Shown here piece after piece: positions 8,996 to 20,574 of a DNA stretch of 64,000 nucleotides (position 1 is the first letter of the stretch; each line of letters begins with the position of its first letter). Location: positions 131,413,358 to 131,477,357 of the forward strand of contig CM065816.1 of NCBI GenBank assembly GCA_033398695.1. Direction: 5' to 3'. The notes under the pieces are model-generated. The model was not told the DNA's origin, ran no database searches, and saw nothing but the letters and a program-made list of their open reading frames with translations. This DNA comes from Orobanche coerulescens (taxonomy: Eukaryota > Streptophyta > Magnoliopsida > Lamiales > Orobanchaceae). Position numbers and translations under genes: made by a program.

Positions 8996-11707
8996 ATGTC
9001 TGGAGGATCTAAGACCTTGGAGACCGGAAGCACCTCCGCCGCCGCAGCTTCGCCTGACCGGGAGGAAATTCCCGCGGGACTCCATATGGAAATGGCCGTT
9101 TAGGCTATTCGTGTGGGGATTGCACCCGCAGAACTTGAGGAGCTTTTCAATGAGGCCGAAGTGGCAAGATCTGCGGCGACGGCGGAGCGAGGGGGTTCGC
9201 CGGTGGATGAAGATGAACTGGTGCGGTTGTCTTGGGAAAAGGATAGCGTATTTGGCCCTGCCTATATAGATTTTGCTAGGCTCATGGAGGGGATCGTCGT
9301 ACCCTGTCCAGAATTTGATTTCGAAGCGTATTCCGCCGCTCATCCCTACGAATGTGTGAAGCGGATGGCGTTCCGGGCCGCTGACCCGTCTCAGTGGACT
9401 CTTGGTCAGATCCGGAGTTCGGCGACCTGGAAAGACTTGAGACGCTGGAGGGCGAAATATCACATTCCTTCTGATGTTTCACTGTACGTGCCCTCGGAAA
9501 ATGAACGTGCCGATCAACCTCCCGAGGGTCTGGTCGCCGTTAGTGATATGATTATGGAGGCCGGCCTGCGATTCCCCTTGCCGTTCGCCGTATCCTATTT
9601 GTTGATCGCCTGGAATCTGGCGCCGCTCCAACTGATGCTGAACGCCTGGCTACAGATCATCTGTACCTTGACACTTTTCGGCGGTCACCGGTTGTTCCGT
9701 CTCCTTTCTGCGATGGAAATGAACTATCTCTTCAAAATGGCTGTGCAGAAAGGGTCGATCAGCGGTAATCACATTCAAGGTCGAATGGGAAGAGTGGTCC
9801 TTGGTGTGCCGAACAAAACCCGGGGCGACCTGGCAAAATGGTGCTGGGTCGGCGGAGCGTGGCGATCGGAGTCAAGTGATAGGCCGGAGGAAGAGTTGGA
9901 GATCCCCACTAATTTTCGGGAGAGGAATCCGAGTAAGGGTTTTAACTCTCCCTTTGATCGGATACGTCTTGGACTAATCTAATTTTGTTTCCTTTTTGCA
10001 GGGTCCCTTGTTCCAGCGATCGGCGATCTCCCCTTCGATTTCTTGATCGTTTGGGAGAGAATTCGTGCCTTGCCGGATTCCTACATAGACGTTCGCTCAC
10101 TCGGTCACGAACTTCATCGGTTGGGAGCTCGGTTGTTTCACTTCCCTCAGCCTTTGAAAGTTCCAGGTATAAATTTTACTTCTTCCTTGCTTGACGATCG
10201 TCTGATTGAAAGAGGTGTTTAACTTGTTTGAATTTGTTCTTTGGCAGAGATTCATTTTCCCCGCTTCTCCGAGCCACCGCAGGAAATCGCCATGTCTAAC
10301 CCTGGTCTCATCGGTCGTCTTCACCAGGGTAAGAAGACGGGTCGCGTTGCTGCGACGACGTCTCGCCCCGTCCCTGTGGTGAGGCTCGCTGTGGTGCCGG
10401 TCGCCGAGCCGGAAATTCAAGAGGAGGAACAACTCCAGCGCAACCGCAAGAGGCAGAGGCCGGAGGGGTCCCTGCCGACGGCTGAGGCGGACGTATCTAT
10501 CCTGGAGCCGCCGGTCGCCGCTTCCCCCATCTCTGCTGTTCCGATGGTGGAGGGGTCTGGCCCTAGGCCTTCGGCGTCTGGCTCTAGGTCCTCGGCCGGC
10601 TTTTTGAAAAATGCGGCGATCGCCGAAGCTGAAACTTCTCGGGGCAAGCCCTATTTTGGCCGCGACCCCGAGTTGGTCAACAGGTAAGACCGGATTGATC
10701 TTTCCGAGTTAGGCAATTTGAGTAGGGTATATACTAACTCCTTTGTTTTCTTTTTTTTTTGTTACAGGGTCCGTCTTGCTGATCCGGACGTCTCGCCGAT
10801 GGTGCTAGATTTCCTGGCGAGCAAGTCTCCGCAGAAGTCCCTCGACGTCCCTACTTACGTCCAGAAATCCATCACCTCTCTTCCTAAGGCTTGGACGACC
10901 GATCTCGATGCGATCGCTCGTCGGCGGTCTGGAGATGCCATGCAGGCAACCATTGCCCTCGCTCTCCAGACGGCGACGATGGCCGTCCAAGCTGCCAAGG
11001 ATTACGAGGGGCGACCCTCTAATGCTCGCCTCCATCAAGACCTTGAGGCCGCTCGGAATACAAACGTCGATTTTGCTAATCGGATCCAGGCTATGGAGAA
11101 GGAGTACTTAGAGACGGCCAAACGAGCTAAGCAGGATATCGATCGGATGAAGCAGGAGCTGAGCCGCTCTAAGAAAGTGGCCGATCGGTTCCACGACCAG
11201 GAGAAGGAAGCTCGCCGGATGTATGTGGCCTCGCAGGAGGAGGCGACCGGGTTGAAGGCGACGGTGGATCGGCTCAACAGCGAGCTAGAGACGGCGAAGG
11301 GAGAGCTTGAGAAGGCTAAGGGAGAAATGGCCGCCAAGGTGGTCGAGTTAGCGGAAGCTGAGAATACAACCACGGAGTTGAGAGGGCAGCTAAAGGCGAT
11401 CGAGACCGATCCCTACCTCAATGTGGCACTCGTCGGCGAGTTCGCCTATTATGTGGCCTACGCCGATGCTGTCCGAGCCGCCAAAAAGGTAGGGATCGAG
11501 ATCGGTCCTATGATGGAGAGCTTCAAGGACTATGCACTCGAGCACCCTTTGCATCCGGAGTTTTCCCTGCCGATCCTTGACCTCGTCCACTTGGGGATCG
11601 ACTTGAGTTGGTATGCTTTTCCGGATAAACTCATTTATCCTGAGGCCAATGGGGGAGCGTGTGCCGATCCGCCACCTAGGGGTGAAGACCAGCCGGAGGA
11701 ACCCTGA
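8996..11707 (+). pseudogene. Spliced antisense ORF (aORF) of the Tat element, PF04195-like
   Basis: Four exons fit GT-AG rules and one continuous frame: 8996-9932, 10002-10166, 10248-10683 and 10768-11707 (TGA). They total 2478 bases, an 825-residue product. The only defect is an in-frame TAG at codon 36 (9101-9103), a likely CAG to TAG change; a start after it would skip the stop. Residues about 190-220 (FPLPFAVSYLL, LAPLQLMLNAW) resemble the 'putative gypsy type transposon' family PF04195. Exon 3 is basic and Pro/Ser-rich. Exon 4 holds a long coiled coil, about residues 600-727. The function of these proteins is unknown. Location between integrase and LTR, opposite to pol, matches aORFs described in Tat elements and argues against a host gene. 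Confidence 0.8.
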
Positions 11708-11790
11708 GAGATTTCTTTGTCTTCCTTTGCTTGTAACTTTTTGCTTTTTCTTAGTATTTCTTTCGGGCTTTGTATTGTACGAACTCCTTG

Positions 11791-11796
11791 AATAAA
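11791..11796 (+). other. Poly(A) signal of the aORF
   Basis: AATAAA 84 bases after the aORF stop, followed by a T-rich stretch, consistent with an independent plus-strand transcript. Confidence 0.6.
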
Positions 11797-11799
11797 ATA

Positions 11800-12234
11800 C
11801 TCCTTTTTTCGCACCTGTTTCTTTTTATGTACGATCACCTTTAAATGTTTGCATGCGAATATTTACAAGTGTGTGTATGATTGCTTCCGATGTCTTGTTC
11901 GTCCGATCGATTGTTTGAATGTTGAATGTATTGACATGTTTGGAAATTCTTACTTGTAAATATTATTGAACAATTCCGATCGTCCTGCGTGTGTTTGAAC
12001 GAAGCCGATCGGGTACGGTTCCTTCTTTCCGATCGCATTTAGGATCAGCTCCCCTCCTTTGCCCCCTTGTTTTTGTTTACTTATTGTAAGTAAGGGAACA
12101 AAAATAGTATGTCTGGTGAGCTATCTTCAGTTTCGCCAATTTTGAGGAACCGTGACGGTCGCGGAGTTCGATGGACCAACCTCCACGACCGTGTCTTTGT
12201 GTGCGAGGGATATTCCCGCGACTCACTTTTTTGT
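11800..12234. other. Spacer between aORF and integrase
   Basis: No supported gene. The short ORFs have no recognisable motif. From 12060 a pyrimidine-rich block leads into the duplicated segment. Confidence 0.5.
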
Positions 12235-12690
12235 GAGGGTCCTCCGTTAGGCTGCGCCCGCCTTGTACTTAAACGAAATTGGGCGGTCTTGGTCTGGAGG
12301 AGTCCTTACACGGGTCGTCGTCAGTTTATTCGACTCCACGTCTGCGGCTTTGTTAGCACTTTTCTACCTCGGGTCGGCATGTTAGATGGCGACCCTCGAT
12401 GGTATACGTTGTGAAGGGGTAGGGACGCGCCGCCTTGTCCGGGTACATTAGGTTAGATGATGTACCTTGAGGGCATGCGAACGTGTCCGTAGATTAGTTT
12501 GGAGGGTCCTTCGGCTACGCCGGCCTCGTACTTAAACGAAGGGCGGGCGATCTCATCCCAAAGAAACCTTGCATGGGCGAAGTTGTCGGTTCGATCGACC
12601 TCCAGGATCATGGCTGCATTGTTTCTAGCTCGGATCGCCATGTTTGAACGACGATCCTCGACGGTATACGATATGCCTGGTGGGGCGATT
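12235..12690. repeat. Diverged tandem duplication downstream of Tat pol
   Basis: Two related blocks of about 180 bases, near 12235-12415 and 12500-12690. Both contain a GAGGGTCC start, the shared run CTTGTACTTAAACGAA or CTCGTACTTAAACGAA, GGGCGG, and a final CCTCGATGGTATACG or CCTCGACGGTATACG. They lie after the pol stop, in the 3' untranslated part. Role unknown. Confidence 0.65.
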
Positions 12691-12766
12691 GCTAAAATAG
12701 ATGGGATAGGAAGAAATCTCATTATATTCCTCGTACATAGGGTATTTAAAACTGAATACAAAGTTT

Positions 12767-13850
12767 TCACTGGTAGTACTTCTTCAGATGTACGGCGTTC
12801 CAGTGATATTGATCCGGAGTGCCGTCAGGGTGTTCAAGTTCGTAGGCTCCCTTAGTCAGCCACTTAGATATCCTGAAGGGTCCTTCCCAGTTCGGACCAA
12901 AGACACCTGTGTGGGTCTGGATATTTTTGAGGACGAGATCGCCCACTTGGAACCTTCTTTCTTTGACCTTCGAATTGAAGAACTTCTCGGATCTCCTTTT
13001 ATGGATTGTGTCCTTTATTTCTGAGGTCAGTCGTCGTTCTTCGAGCATGTCAAGGTCGATCCGTCGGGCCACATCATTGTCTGTCGTCATCTCTTGTTCG
13101 GTTTGATGGCTGAGAACGGCGATCTCTGAAGGGATCACCGCTTCTGTTCCGAAGGCGAGAGCGAATGGGGTTTCACCGGTTGAATTTCGGGTCGTCGTTC
13201 GATAAGACCACAAAACGTCTGGGAGCACGCTCGCCCATCGTCCTTGCCTGGATTCGAGTCGTGCTTTAATCGTGTGTTTGAGGATTTTGTTTATGTCTTC
13301 TACCTGCCCATTCGTCTGAGGGTGGTAGGGGGCCGAGAACAACTTTTTGATTCCCCACTTCTCGCAGAATTGCATGACTTCTAATCCGTCGAACTGCATT
13401 CCGTTGTCGGAGATGATGGCATGGGGTAGACCGAATCGGCATATGATGTTCTTCCAGATGAACTTGATTACTTGTTCATGACCGATCTTGTTGAGCGGTT
13501 CGGCCTCAGCCCATTTAGTGAAATAATTGACCCCTACGATGGCAAACTTACAACCCCCTGGCGCCGTCGGCAAAGGACCTATAAGGTCGATCCCCCATTG
13601 GGCGAAAGGCCATGGTCTGTACATTGAAGTGAGCTGCTCGGGGGAGAGCTTGATGTTTGGGCCCATTACTTGACTCCTGTGACATGATCTGGCGTAGGCG
13701 ATCGCATCCTTCTGAAGTGAGGGCCAGAAAAAACCTTGCCTGGTTGTTTTATGGATGAGAGCTCGCCCGCCAGCATGGTTTCTGTAGATCCCGTCATAGA
13801 TCTCGGCTAAAACGAGCCGACCTTCCTACGATGTAATACACTTGAGGAGG
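12767..13850 (-). pseudogene. Integrase of the Tat element
   Basis: Ty3/gypsy integrase, which joins the cDNA to host DNA. The core 12767-13666 is open for 299 residues with all three catalytic acids: the Asp in WGIDLIGPLP, the Asp in IISDNGMQFDG, and the Glu in NGQVEDINK. The zinc-binding N-terminus (HAGGRALIH near 13770, CHRSQ near 13680) lies in the same frame upstream. It has a stop near 13828, and the second Cys of the CxxC pair is Ser. This frame is shifted by one from the RNase H part, so one indel near 13850 breaks the polyprotein. The C-terminus ends YHWNAVHLKKYY. Confidence 0.85.
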
Positions 13851-14865
13851 GGAAGGCTGAAAGCTCGTTTGTAAAGACGGTCGTCAATAGGGTGTATCTG
13901 GTCGCACGGAGCTGGAGTTGGCGAGCTTTGATACGGTCATCGAGGACCGTTCCGTCCTTTAAGTATTTGACGAATGGAGTCATCCAGTTCTCCTCGGCAA
14001 CAGCAATTGTGGTAACCAGGTTTCTATCGATCGCCGGCCTTGCTGACTTTGTGATTTGGATATTAGAGAAATCGGTTGCCCCATCCGATGACGCTAGCTT
14101 GGATAGGGCATCGGCCTGGGAGTTGTGCTCTCTCGGGACTTGTTCGATTATCACTTCCTCAAATTTTGTGCACATTTCGGCGACCAATTCTTGGTATTTG
14201 ACCATCTGTTCGCCGCGCGCCTCATATTCTCCCTTGACTTGGTTCACGACCAAGAGGGATTCCATGAAGATATGGAGGCGACGAACATCTAGGGTGACGG
14301 CTAGATCGAGCCCGCCTACCAAGGCTTCATACTCGGCTTCGTTGTTGGTCACACGAAACCTGAAACGCACAGCATTTGTGAAACTTTGCCCGTCGGGGCT
14401 GATGAGGACAATCCCTGCCCCTGCTCGCGAGTTGGTCGCCGAGCCATCTACGTACACCTTCCAGGCAGGGCGGGCGATCTGGTTCGGACTGTGAGGAAAT
14501 GTTAATTCCACCACGAAGTCTGCCAGAGCCTGGCCTTTAATCGCTGTGCGAGGACCATACGTGATACCGAATTGGGCGATCTCCAGTGACCACTTGAGGA
14601 GTCGCCCGTTGGTGTCCGGTCGGTGTAGAACTTCCCTTAGAGGGAGAGTTGTCAGAACTTCCACATGATGTTTGATGAAGTAGGCCCTTAGCTTGCGAAC
14701 ACTCATGACAAGAGCATATGCGATCTTCTCCAGAGGTGTATAACGTGTTTCTGCGTCGTGGAGCACTTGACTAACGTAGTAGATCGGCAACTGGACTTGT
14801 CCCTCCACTCGCACCAAAACGGCACTCAGTGCGACCTCCGAGGCCGCTAGGTAAAGGAATAATTT
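13807..14865 (-). pseudogene. RNase H region of the Tat element (two RNase H domains)
   Basis: The first part (YYVSQVLHDAETRYTPLEK, 14817-14640) is the usual gypsy RNase H connection. The second (KVYVDGSATNSRAGAGIVL near 14460, TNNEAEYEALVGGL near 14340, REHNSQADALSKLA near 14110) is an added plant/archaeal-type RNase H with DGS, E and D catalytic positions visible. RNase H degrades the RNA of the RNA-DNA hybrid. The dual arrangement is typical of the Tat lineage. It is in the same frame as RT but separated from it by a stop near 14866. Confidence 0.82.
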
Positions 14866-17313
14866 CTAACCGAGGATCGGCTTTGACAGGATCTGGGGGT
14901 TAGATAGATATTCTTTGATTTTGGCGAACGATACTTGACTCTCCTTCGTCCATGCGAACTTCTTGTTCTTTATGGTCGCGAAGAAAGGCTTACTTTTATC
15001 GCCGAGCCGAGATATGAAACGGTTAAGGGCGGCTAGACAACCTGTGAGTCGATGCACCTGCTTGACATTCCGTGGCTCCTGCATGTCGAGGATCGCCTGA
15101 ATCTTGGTGGGGTTCGCCTCGATTCCCCTTTGGCTCACGATGTGCCCCAGGAATTTTCCGGAGCCCACCCCGAAGTTGCATTTCTTGGGGTTTAATATCA
15201 TGTTGAACTTCTCGAGGATGGCGAACGCCTCGACGAGGTCATTGAGGTGGTCTTCCTTCTTGAGGCTTTTGACCACGATGTCGTCAATGTAGACCTCCAT
15301 GGTCTTGCCGATCTGATTGGCGACCATTCCATTGACTAGACGCTGGTAGGTTGCCCCCGCATTCTTCAAGCCGAACGGCATTCGGACCCAAAAGTATATG
15401 TACTTTTCCGTGTGGAAAGATGTGTGTTTTATGTCTTTCTCCGCCATTGGGATTTGATGGTATCCGGCGAAGGCATCCATGAACGACATTATTTCGCAGC
15501 CTGCAGTACTATCGACCAAGTGATCAATATGAGGCATTGGAAAGTAATCTTTTGGACATGCCGCGTTGAGGTCGGTGAAGTCGATGCATAACCTCCAGGA
15601 GCCGTTTGGCTTTTTGACGAGCACCGCGTTGGCGACCCACTGTGGTTCGTCTGTAGCTACTCCAATTAGTTTGTTGTTGAGTAGCTTTTTAACCTCTATA
15701 TCGAGCACTGCGTACTTCTCAGGACCGAATTTCCTATGTTTCTGGTGAACAGGCTTCCTTGCCGGGTCGATCTTTAGATAGTGGCAAGCGTGTTCAGGAC
15801 TTATGCCAGCCATATCTTGATGCGACCAGGCAAAGACTCCGATGTTCTTACGTAGTAAATTGCTCAGACCTTCTTTTAATTCGCGATCTATGCTTGCGCC
15901 GATCTGTACTTCCCGCTCCGGGCGAGCCGGATCTATCGTTATACTCTCCAACTCTTCAACGGGGACGCTCGCCTCTCGTTTGGAACGATTTCTGGACTCG
16001 ACCCTTGGATCGATGTCGAGACTTGGCTCGAAACCGATCCTTGGCTCGATGTCATCCGTTAATCGATGTGAGATGGCGTCCTCCGAGTCGGGTTGGTACG
16101 ATGTGCTTGGTCCGTCGATCTCCATGGGTTGATTGTCGATCGTCTCGACATTACAAATTGCATGGGAAGTATTGAAAGAAGTTATGACATAGGAGTAATT
16201 CAAACATTTCTTTGCCATTAGCTGATCACCTTTTAGAGTACCGACCGTCCCATCAGCAGTGGGAAATTTGATACAGTAAAAGAAAGAAGAGGCGACCGCC
16301 TCAAAGGTTTCTAAAAATGGACGACCTAGGAACCCATTATAGATGCTGGGCCTATCTATGATTACAAAATTTAGGTTCCTAGTAATCCTAACCTTGGGAT
16401 CGTAAAAGCATATTAGCTCGACAGAGAGCTTGATCCTTCCGTAGGCTTGGACTGTGTTGTCTCCGAACCCTTGGAGCACGGTGTCGAATGGCTTGATGAA
16501 CTTGGTCAAGTTGCCGAGCTGGTCCAGGGCGGATTTGAATATGATATTGCAGAAACTCCCATTGTCAACCAGCATGCGATCGACCATCTTCCCAAGGATA
16601 CAAGCATAGATCACCAATGCATCCTCTTTGGGGCATTGCACTCCCTCCATGTCCTTGTTGGAGAAGGTGATGAGCGCGTCTTTAGAGATGGTCGGCTCTG
16701 GAGGTACCACGACATGGACCCCGGCGAACACCCTCAGTTCGGCTTTTCGCTTCCTGTTTGACATGGTGGAAACCGGAGAAAGGCCCCCGAGGTTTCCACC
16801 TCCTTCTTGAAGCATATTGATCCGACCGCCAGGGTTGATCAGAGGAATTGATTCGTCGAAATACTCCAGCTCATGCTCGATCCTGGCGACCGGATTGGGA
16901 GGGGTTCTTTCGTTTTGTCGGCGCTCGCGCCCTTCGGTCCTCTCTGTCCTAGGTTCTGGCTTGGTGACCAAGTTGTCTAATTTGCCTTCCTCAAACAGTC
17001 GCCAGAGTTGTCTGAGGAGGTCGCGGCACTGGCTGGTGTTGTGGCCGGGACTCTTGTGGTAGGCACAGAATTTGCTGCGATCTAGATGACCGTGGTCCTT
17101 TATCGGCTTTGGTTTGGAAAGCCATTCGCGCCCCTTGATTGCGTTGAAGATGTGGGTCGGAGATAAGTTGAGGTTGTGGAGAAGGTGGACCTCCACATCC
17201 TCGAAGGCTTTGAACTCACCAGGCAGCTTAGCGACCGCCTTTCTCGGCTTGGCGACCGCCTTCTTCTGGACGTGGGATGGCGTCCTCCCTTCTCCAGCGG
17301 ATCCCTCGCCTAA
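14866..17313 (-). pseudogene. gag end, protease and reverse transcriptase of the Tat element
   Basis: Open frame of 776 residues from 17196, extending upstream in frame to the stop at 17314. It contains the CCHC-like remnant CAYHKSPGHNTSQC (HNTSQCR near 17040), an aspartic protease with MLVDNGSFCNIIF near 16580 (DNGS where families have DT/SGS or DGGS), and RT with CIDFTDLNAACPKDYFPMP, MPFGLKNAGATYQR and the catalytic YIDDIV near 15280. This part looks intact over its length. The upstream stop TGA and downstream stop (near 14866) are in the same frame, so few point changes separate it from a full polyprotein. Confidence 0.85.
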
Positions 17314-18555
17314 TCAGAGGGAGAGCATCCTCTGCCTGGCTAGGAAATCGGCGGCTCTGACGCGGAAGACCAAGTAGGTCGGGGGGATGTCCTTTGTGAG
17401 GTGCCTGAACATGGGTGAGTGGCCGCAGAATCCCCCCAGGACTGAGTAGAGAGCGAGCTCATCGCTAATGGGCTCGCCGGTGAGGACTATTTCGTCTACT
17501 CGGTCGATGTAATCTTCATCTGACTCGTCCTTCCCCTGCCTGATTTTCATCATGCGGTGGGGGCCTTCTGGGCGAGCGACTTTGGCGGCGAAGTACGACG
17601 TGAAGTCGTTCGCCAGCTTCTCAAAGCAATTGATTGAGCGGGGTGGTAGTGAGATGTACCACCTGTGGGCGAGGTCGCCCAGAGTTAATGGAAACATTCG
17701 ACACTTCGTCGAATCCGATGCTCCGCATCCGGTTATGTAGATTCGGAACTTGCTCAAATGGGTCTCCGGATCCGATCTCCCCTCATATAGAGGTGTTTGT
17801 GGGAGAGCGATCTTTGGTTGTACTGGGGCGAGCTCGATCTGGACCGCGAGTGGTTCACTTGGTCCAGCGATCGATCTCCTGGCGCCTGCCCCAGTTTCCA
17901 GGAGCGCCTTCATCTCGTCGAGCTGGCGCTGCATGGCGGCCATCGCCGTCGCCTGACTGCTCGCTGATTGGCTCCCGGATCGTGAGCCAAGGTGATCGTG
18001 CACAGATCCCCTGGCCCCATGGTGGACGATGAGTTCTCTGCCAGCGGGCTCCTTTCTGGGGCGAGCGGGGGCCCGCTGACCGGCTTGTCTTCTGGGATTC
18101 GGATATGCCGAACTCCTGGTAAAGGATTCGGATACCGATGTCTCCCGACTGGGGCTTGAGTGCCCGGGTCTCCATGAGGGATCGCTTCCCAGGCGGCTGA
18201 AGATGAAGTCATCCCGCTTGACGAGAGCCTTTTCCTGCGGCTCGGGGCTTTCTGTCGATTTCTCAACATAGTTCCCCTTGAGCTTCCGCTTGCCTGCTCG
18301 GCGGATGGCTGACGGAGTGATGGCGGGCGAGTCGCATGCCCTCTATTGCTCCCTGGGGATGGCTATAGCCTCCTCAATCTGTTCTGCAGTCTGGAACTGA
18401 TCGAGTGAGAGGCTAGGACCGTCCCTCGGGGGCGGGAGTGAGATCCTTGCGTCGCCGTGGTCACCTTCCGCCGTGGGCTGGGATTCGGTCCTGGCCGGAA
18501 TGAGGTTTCCGGCAGATCGCAGGGTGGCTCTTTTGGAGGTCGTTGCAGATGTCAT
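17314..18555 (-). pseudogene. gag of the Tat element
   Basis: Gag is the structural protein of the virus-like particle. The likely start is the Met at about 18555 (MTSATTSKRATLRSAG). The frame stays open except for a stop at 18343-18345 and another at 17314-17316. The retrotransposon gag core (PF03732-like) is at about 17700-17380, with TPLYEGRSDPETHLSKF, HRWYISLPPRSI and DEDYIDRVDEIVL. Gag and pol share one frame, which is usual for this lineage. Confidence 0.8.
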
Positions 18556-18663
18556 TTTTATGAAGGCTTTTCTTTTAAAGAACAGTGAGTGTTTCTTCAA
18601 GTATATGTCCGGAGAACAGTGAGTGTTCTTCGAGACGGTAGGAATAGAAATGAAGGTTTAGAT

Positions 18664-18684
18664 CGCCCTTCTTCTAGCGCCAAT
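18664..18684 (-). other. Primer binding site of the Tat element
   Basis: Minus strand reads TTGGCGCTAGAAGAAGGGCG immediately inside the 5' LTR. TGGCGC-type sites are common in plant Tat and Athila elements; I do not assign the tRNA. Confidence 0.65.
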
Positions 18685-19647
18685 TATTGTTGCCCGAAAT
18701 ATTATCCGAAGATAGATATTGCTGGAATGGTCGAGCAACCAACAAATGCGAGAATACTTCCGTGAGAAAATAAATAAAACAAGATTTGCCGGGGTTGTTA
18801 ATCCCGGGCTTGAATGCTCTCGCAAGATGTTATTAATAAATATACTGTGGAGTACAAATATTAATGTTAGAATCTATTACAATGAGTGTAAAGACTTCTA
18901 GTTATCTAAGCTATAGAGCGTGTAGATTGCCGGAAGAACCAGATATGAAGCTCTGTGAGTTCTTGCTTGGGATGTACTGTAAGTATGTATGAATATAACT
19001 ATGAATGTGTAAGTAAATTGCCAGATGAATCTTTGATTCTCTCTCTGTATGTTTTGCACTTGTATTCACGATGATTTCTTCTCTTTATTCAGCCACTGTT
19101 GTGATCCTCCTATTTATAGGAGACAAGGTTGCTGGGACCTCTCCGGCGATCGCGGACGACCGTCGTTTTCTATATTATAATAAGATGGCCGATCGCCCCG
19201 TCACGTGGGGTTGTTCCCTTAAAGTCTGGGGCTGCTGCTGGCGGCCAGCTGTGTGAGCCAATGGGAAGCCTGCACGCGTCCTGAGTCGCTGTCCGGGGAG
19301 GACCCACTTTGTACCTTTCGGTGGCCCTGTCGGTAGGTGAGGTAGGTGACAGGCTGGGGTCAAAGGTCTTATCTGTCGGCGCCCTTTGTGGATCTGCATG
19401 TGGGTCACCGTCCAGGATTCGGTCTTCGACGACTTTGACGGATGTTGGACTCATACGTGGCACAAGACGATCGTCTCTGGTTGGACATCATAGACGATCG
19501 CCAAATAACAAAAGACGATCGCCGGATACCAAAAGACGATCGCCGTGGGTGCCGACTGCTGGGTGTTTGCCCAGAGTATGTCTTCTATGACTGGCTCTCA
19601 GATCATTATGCCGATCGCCATTGAGGCGTATTAATCGCCGCACAACA
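18685..19647 (-). repeat. 5' LTR of the Tat element
   Basis: Partner of 7542-8503, nearly identical. The inner end reads TATTGTTGCCCG against TGTTGTTGCCCG on the left, so the terminal CA has become TA on the minus strand. A TATA box lies at 19111-19118. The palindrome array is repeated at about 19465-19620. Confidence 0.9.
19465..19620 (-). promoter_or_regulatory. GACGATCGTC palindrome / 21-bp tandem array (right Tat LTR)
   Basis: Same structure as in the left LTR: one GACGATCGTC and three AGACGATCGCC units of 21 bases. Confidence 0.7.
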
Positions 19648-20096
19648 GTATCAAGAATCATACAATAAAAAGGATCAATACTAAAATAAAAACAAAGATG
19701 CTGGTTGTCGTACAAGTTTTGGTTTAGGAAAGAAAAGCTTTGAGGCTTTTCGTGAAAGTGTTGATGTAGTGAATACTTCTAGATCTGATCTTGATGTGTA
19801 TTTGTCCGAGCCTCTGAAAGCGTACAAGCTGGTTGAACACATTTTGATGTTCTTCAATGGTGGGAGGTAATTGAAGCAAAATATCCAGTGTTAAGCATAA
19901 TGATATACTGTCAATTACAATTATTACAGTTGCTTCTGAGGCAACCTTTCGTGTTGGATCCAAAATCATTGATGGAAAAAGAGCCTCAATGAGAACTGAT
20001 ACAGTTGAGATGCTTCTATGCGGTAGTGATTGGATTAAAGAATCTTATGGTATTAAAAGGGGTTCATCAAGAAGCATTATAAGTAAATTATTCTAA
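19648..20096 (+). pseudogene. hAT-2 transposase C-terminus (dimerisation domain)
   Basis: C-terminal end of a hAT (RICESLEEPER/Ac-like) transposase. Visible blocks are LDVYLSEPL near 19795, FDVLQWWEVIEAKYPVLSIM near 19845 and TVASEATFRVGSKIIDGKRA near 19925-19985, then LLCGSDWIKESYG, ending at a TAA at 20094. This is the conserved hAT dimerisation motif. A frame change near 19900 and the Tat insertion upstream make it a pseudogene. The N-terminal BED finger and catalytic core were not found in the window. Confidence 0.82.
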
Positions 20097-20574
20097 ATTT
20101 TTTTCAGTCTTCTTTTATCCCTTTTAATTTTGGCTATTTTTACCTTTAATGTAGTTTGAAGAAGAATAAGATGAAACAATTATGCAATATGACTTTGGGG
20201 AGGTTGATTTGGGAGGAGCCAAGAATTCAACCACCTCCTTAAATGAATCAGTCTTGTACTCTTGTTGCCTTAATGTTTTGCTTGATCCTATGGTGAGCCT
20301 ATGATGAACTTGTTTTGAGGCCAATGACGTATTATCCTAGTCTACTTAATTGAAGTTTGATTCCTGAATGATGTTGGTATTTTGATGAATTTATCAATTA
20401 ATTAAGCTTATGATGAAATATGTTTCTGAGGCTTCAAGTATATGTAATCTTAACATTCTATCTTTTTGCTGGTATTTTGATGAACTTGAAGCATGGTTAA
20501 AGTTGTGAACTTATATATTTGAATGCATGAAAGTAGTTATTCATTAGGATGCCTTAGATAATTTTTCCTTTTTT

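Larger units (their letters stand above)
7542..19647 (-). mobile_element. Tat-lineage Ty3/gypsy retrotransposon with antisense ORF
   Basis: A 12.1 kb minus-strand element with two near-identical LTRs of about 960 bases. In its own direction: 5' LTR (19647-18685), PBS TTGGCGCTAGAAGAAGGGCG, gag, protease, RT, RNase H, a second RNase H, integrase, a 1 kb spacer, an oppositely oriented spliced ORF, a G-rich polypurine tract (GCTGGGGGGCAA, about 8504-8515) and the 3' LTR (8503-7542). Two RNase H regions and an extra ORF between integrase and 3' LTR are known traits of the Tat lineage. Pol carries a few stops and one frameshift. It interrupts the hAT-2 gene; the flanks GTATA/GTATC fit a 5-base TSD with one later change. 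Confidence 0.9.

Noticed and set aside
10097..11373. Minus-strand ORFs opposite the aORF (10097-10432, 11035-11373)
   Set aside because: Shadows of the GC-rich coding exons; low-complexity Ser/Ala-rich reading of a coiled coil.
8996..11707. Spliced ORF as a host gene
   Set aside because: It lies between integrase and LTR of a Tat element, in the position and orientation of known Tat antisense ORFs.
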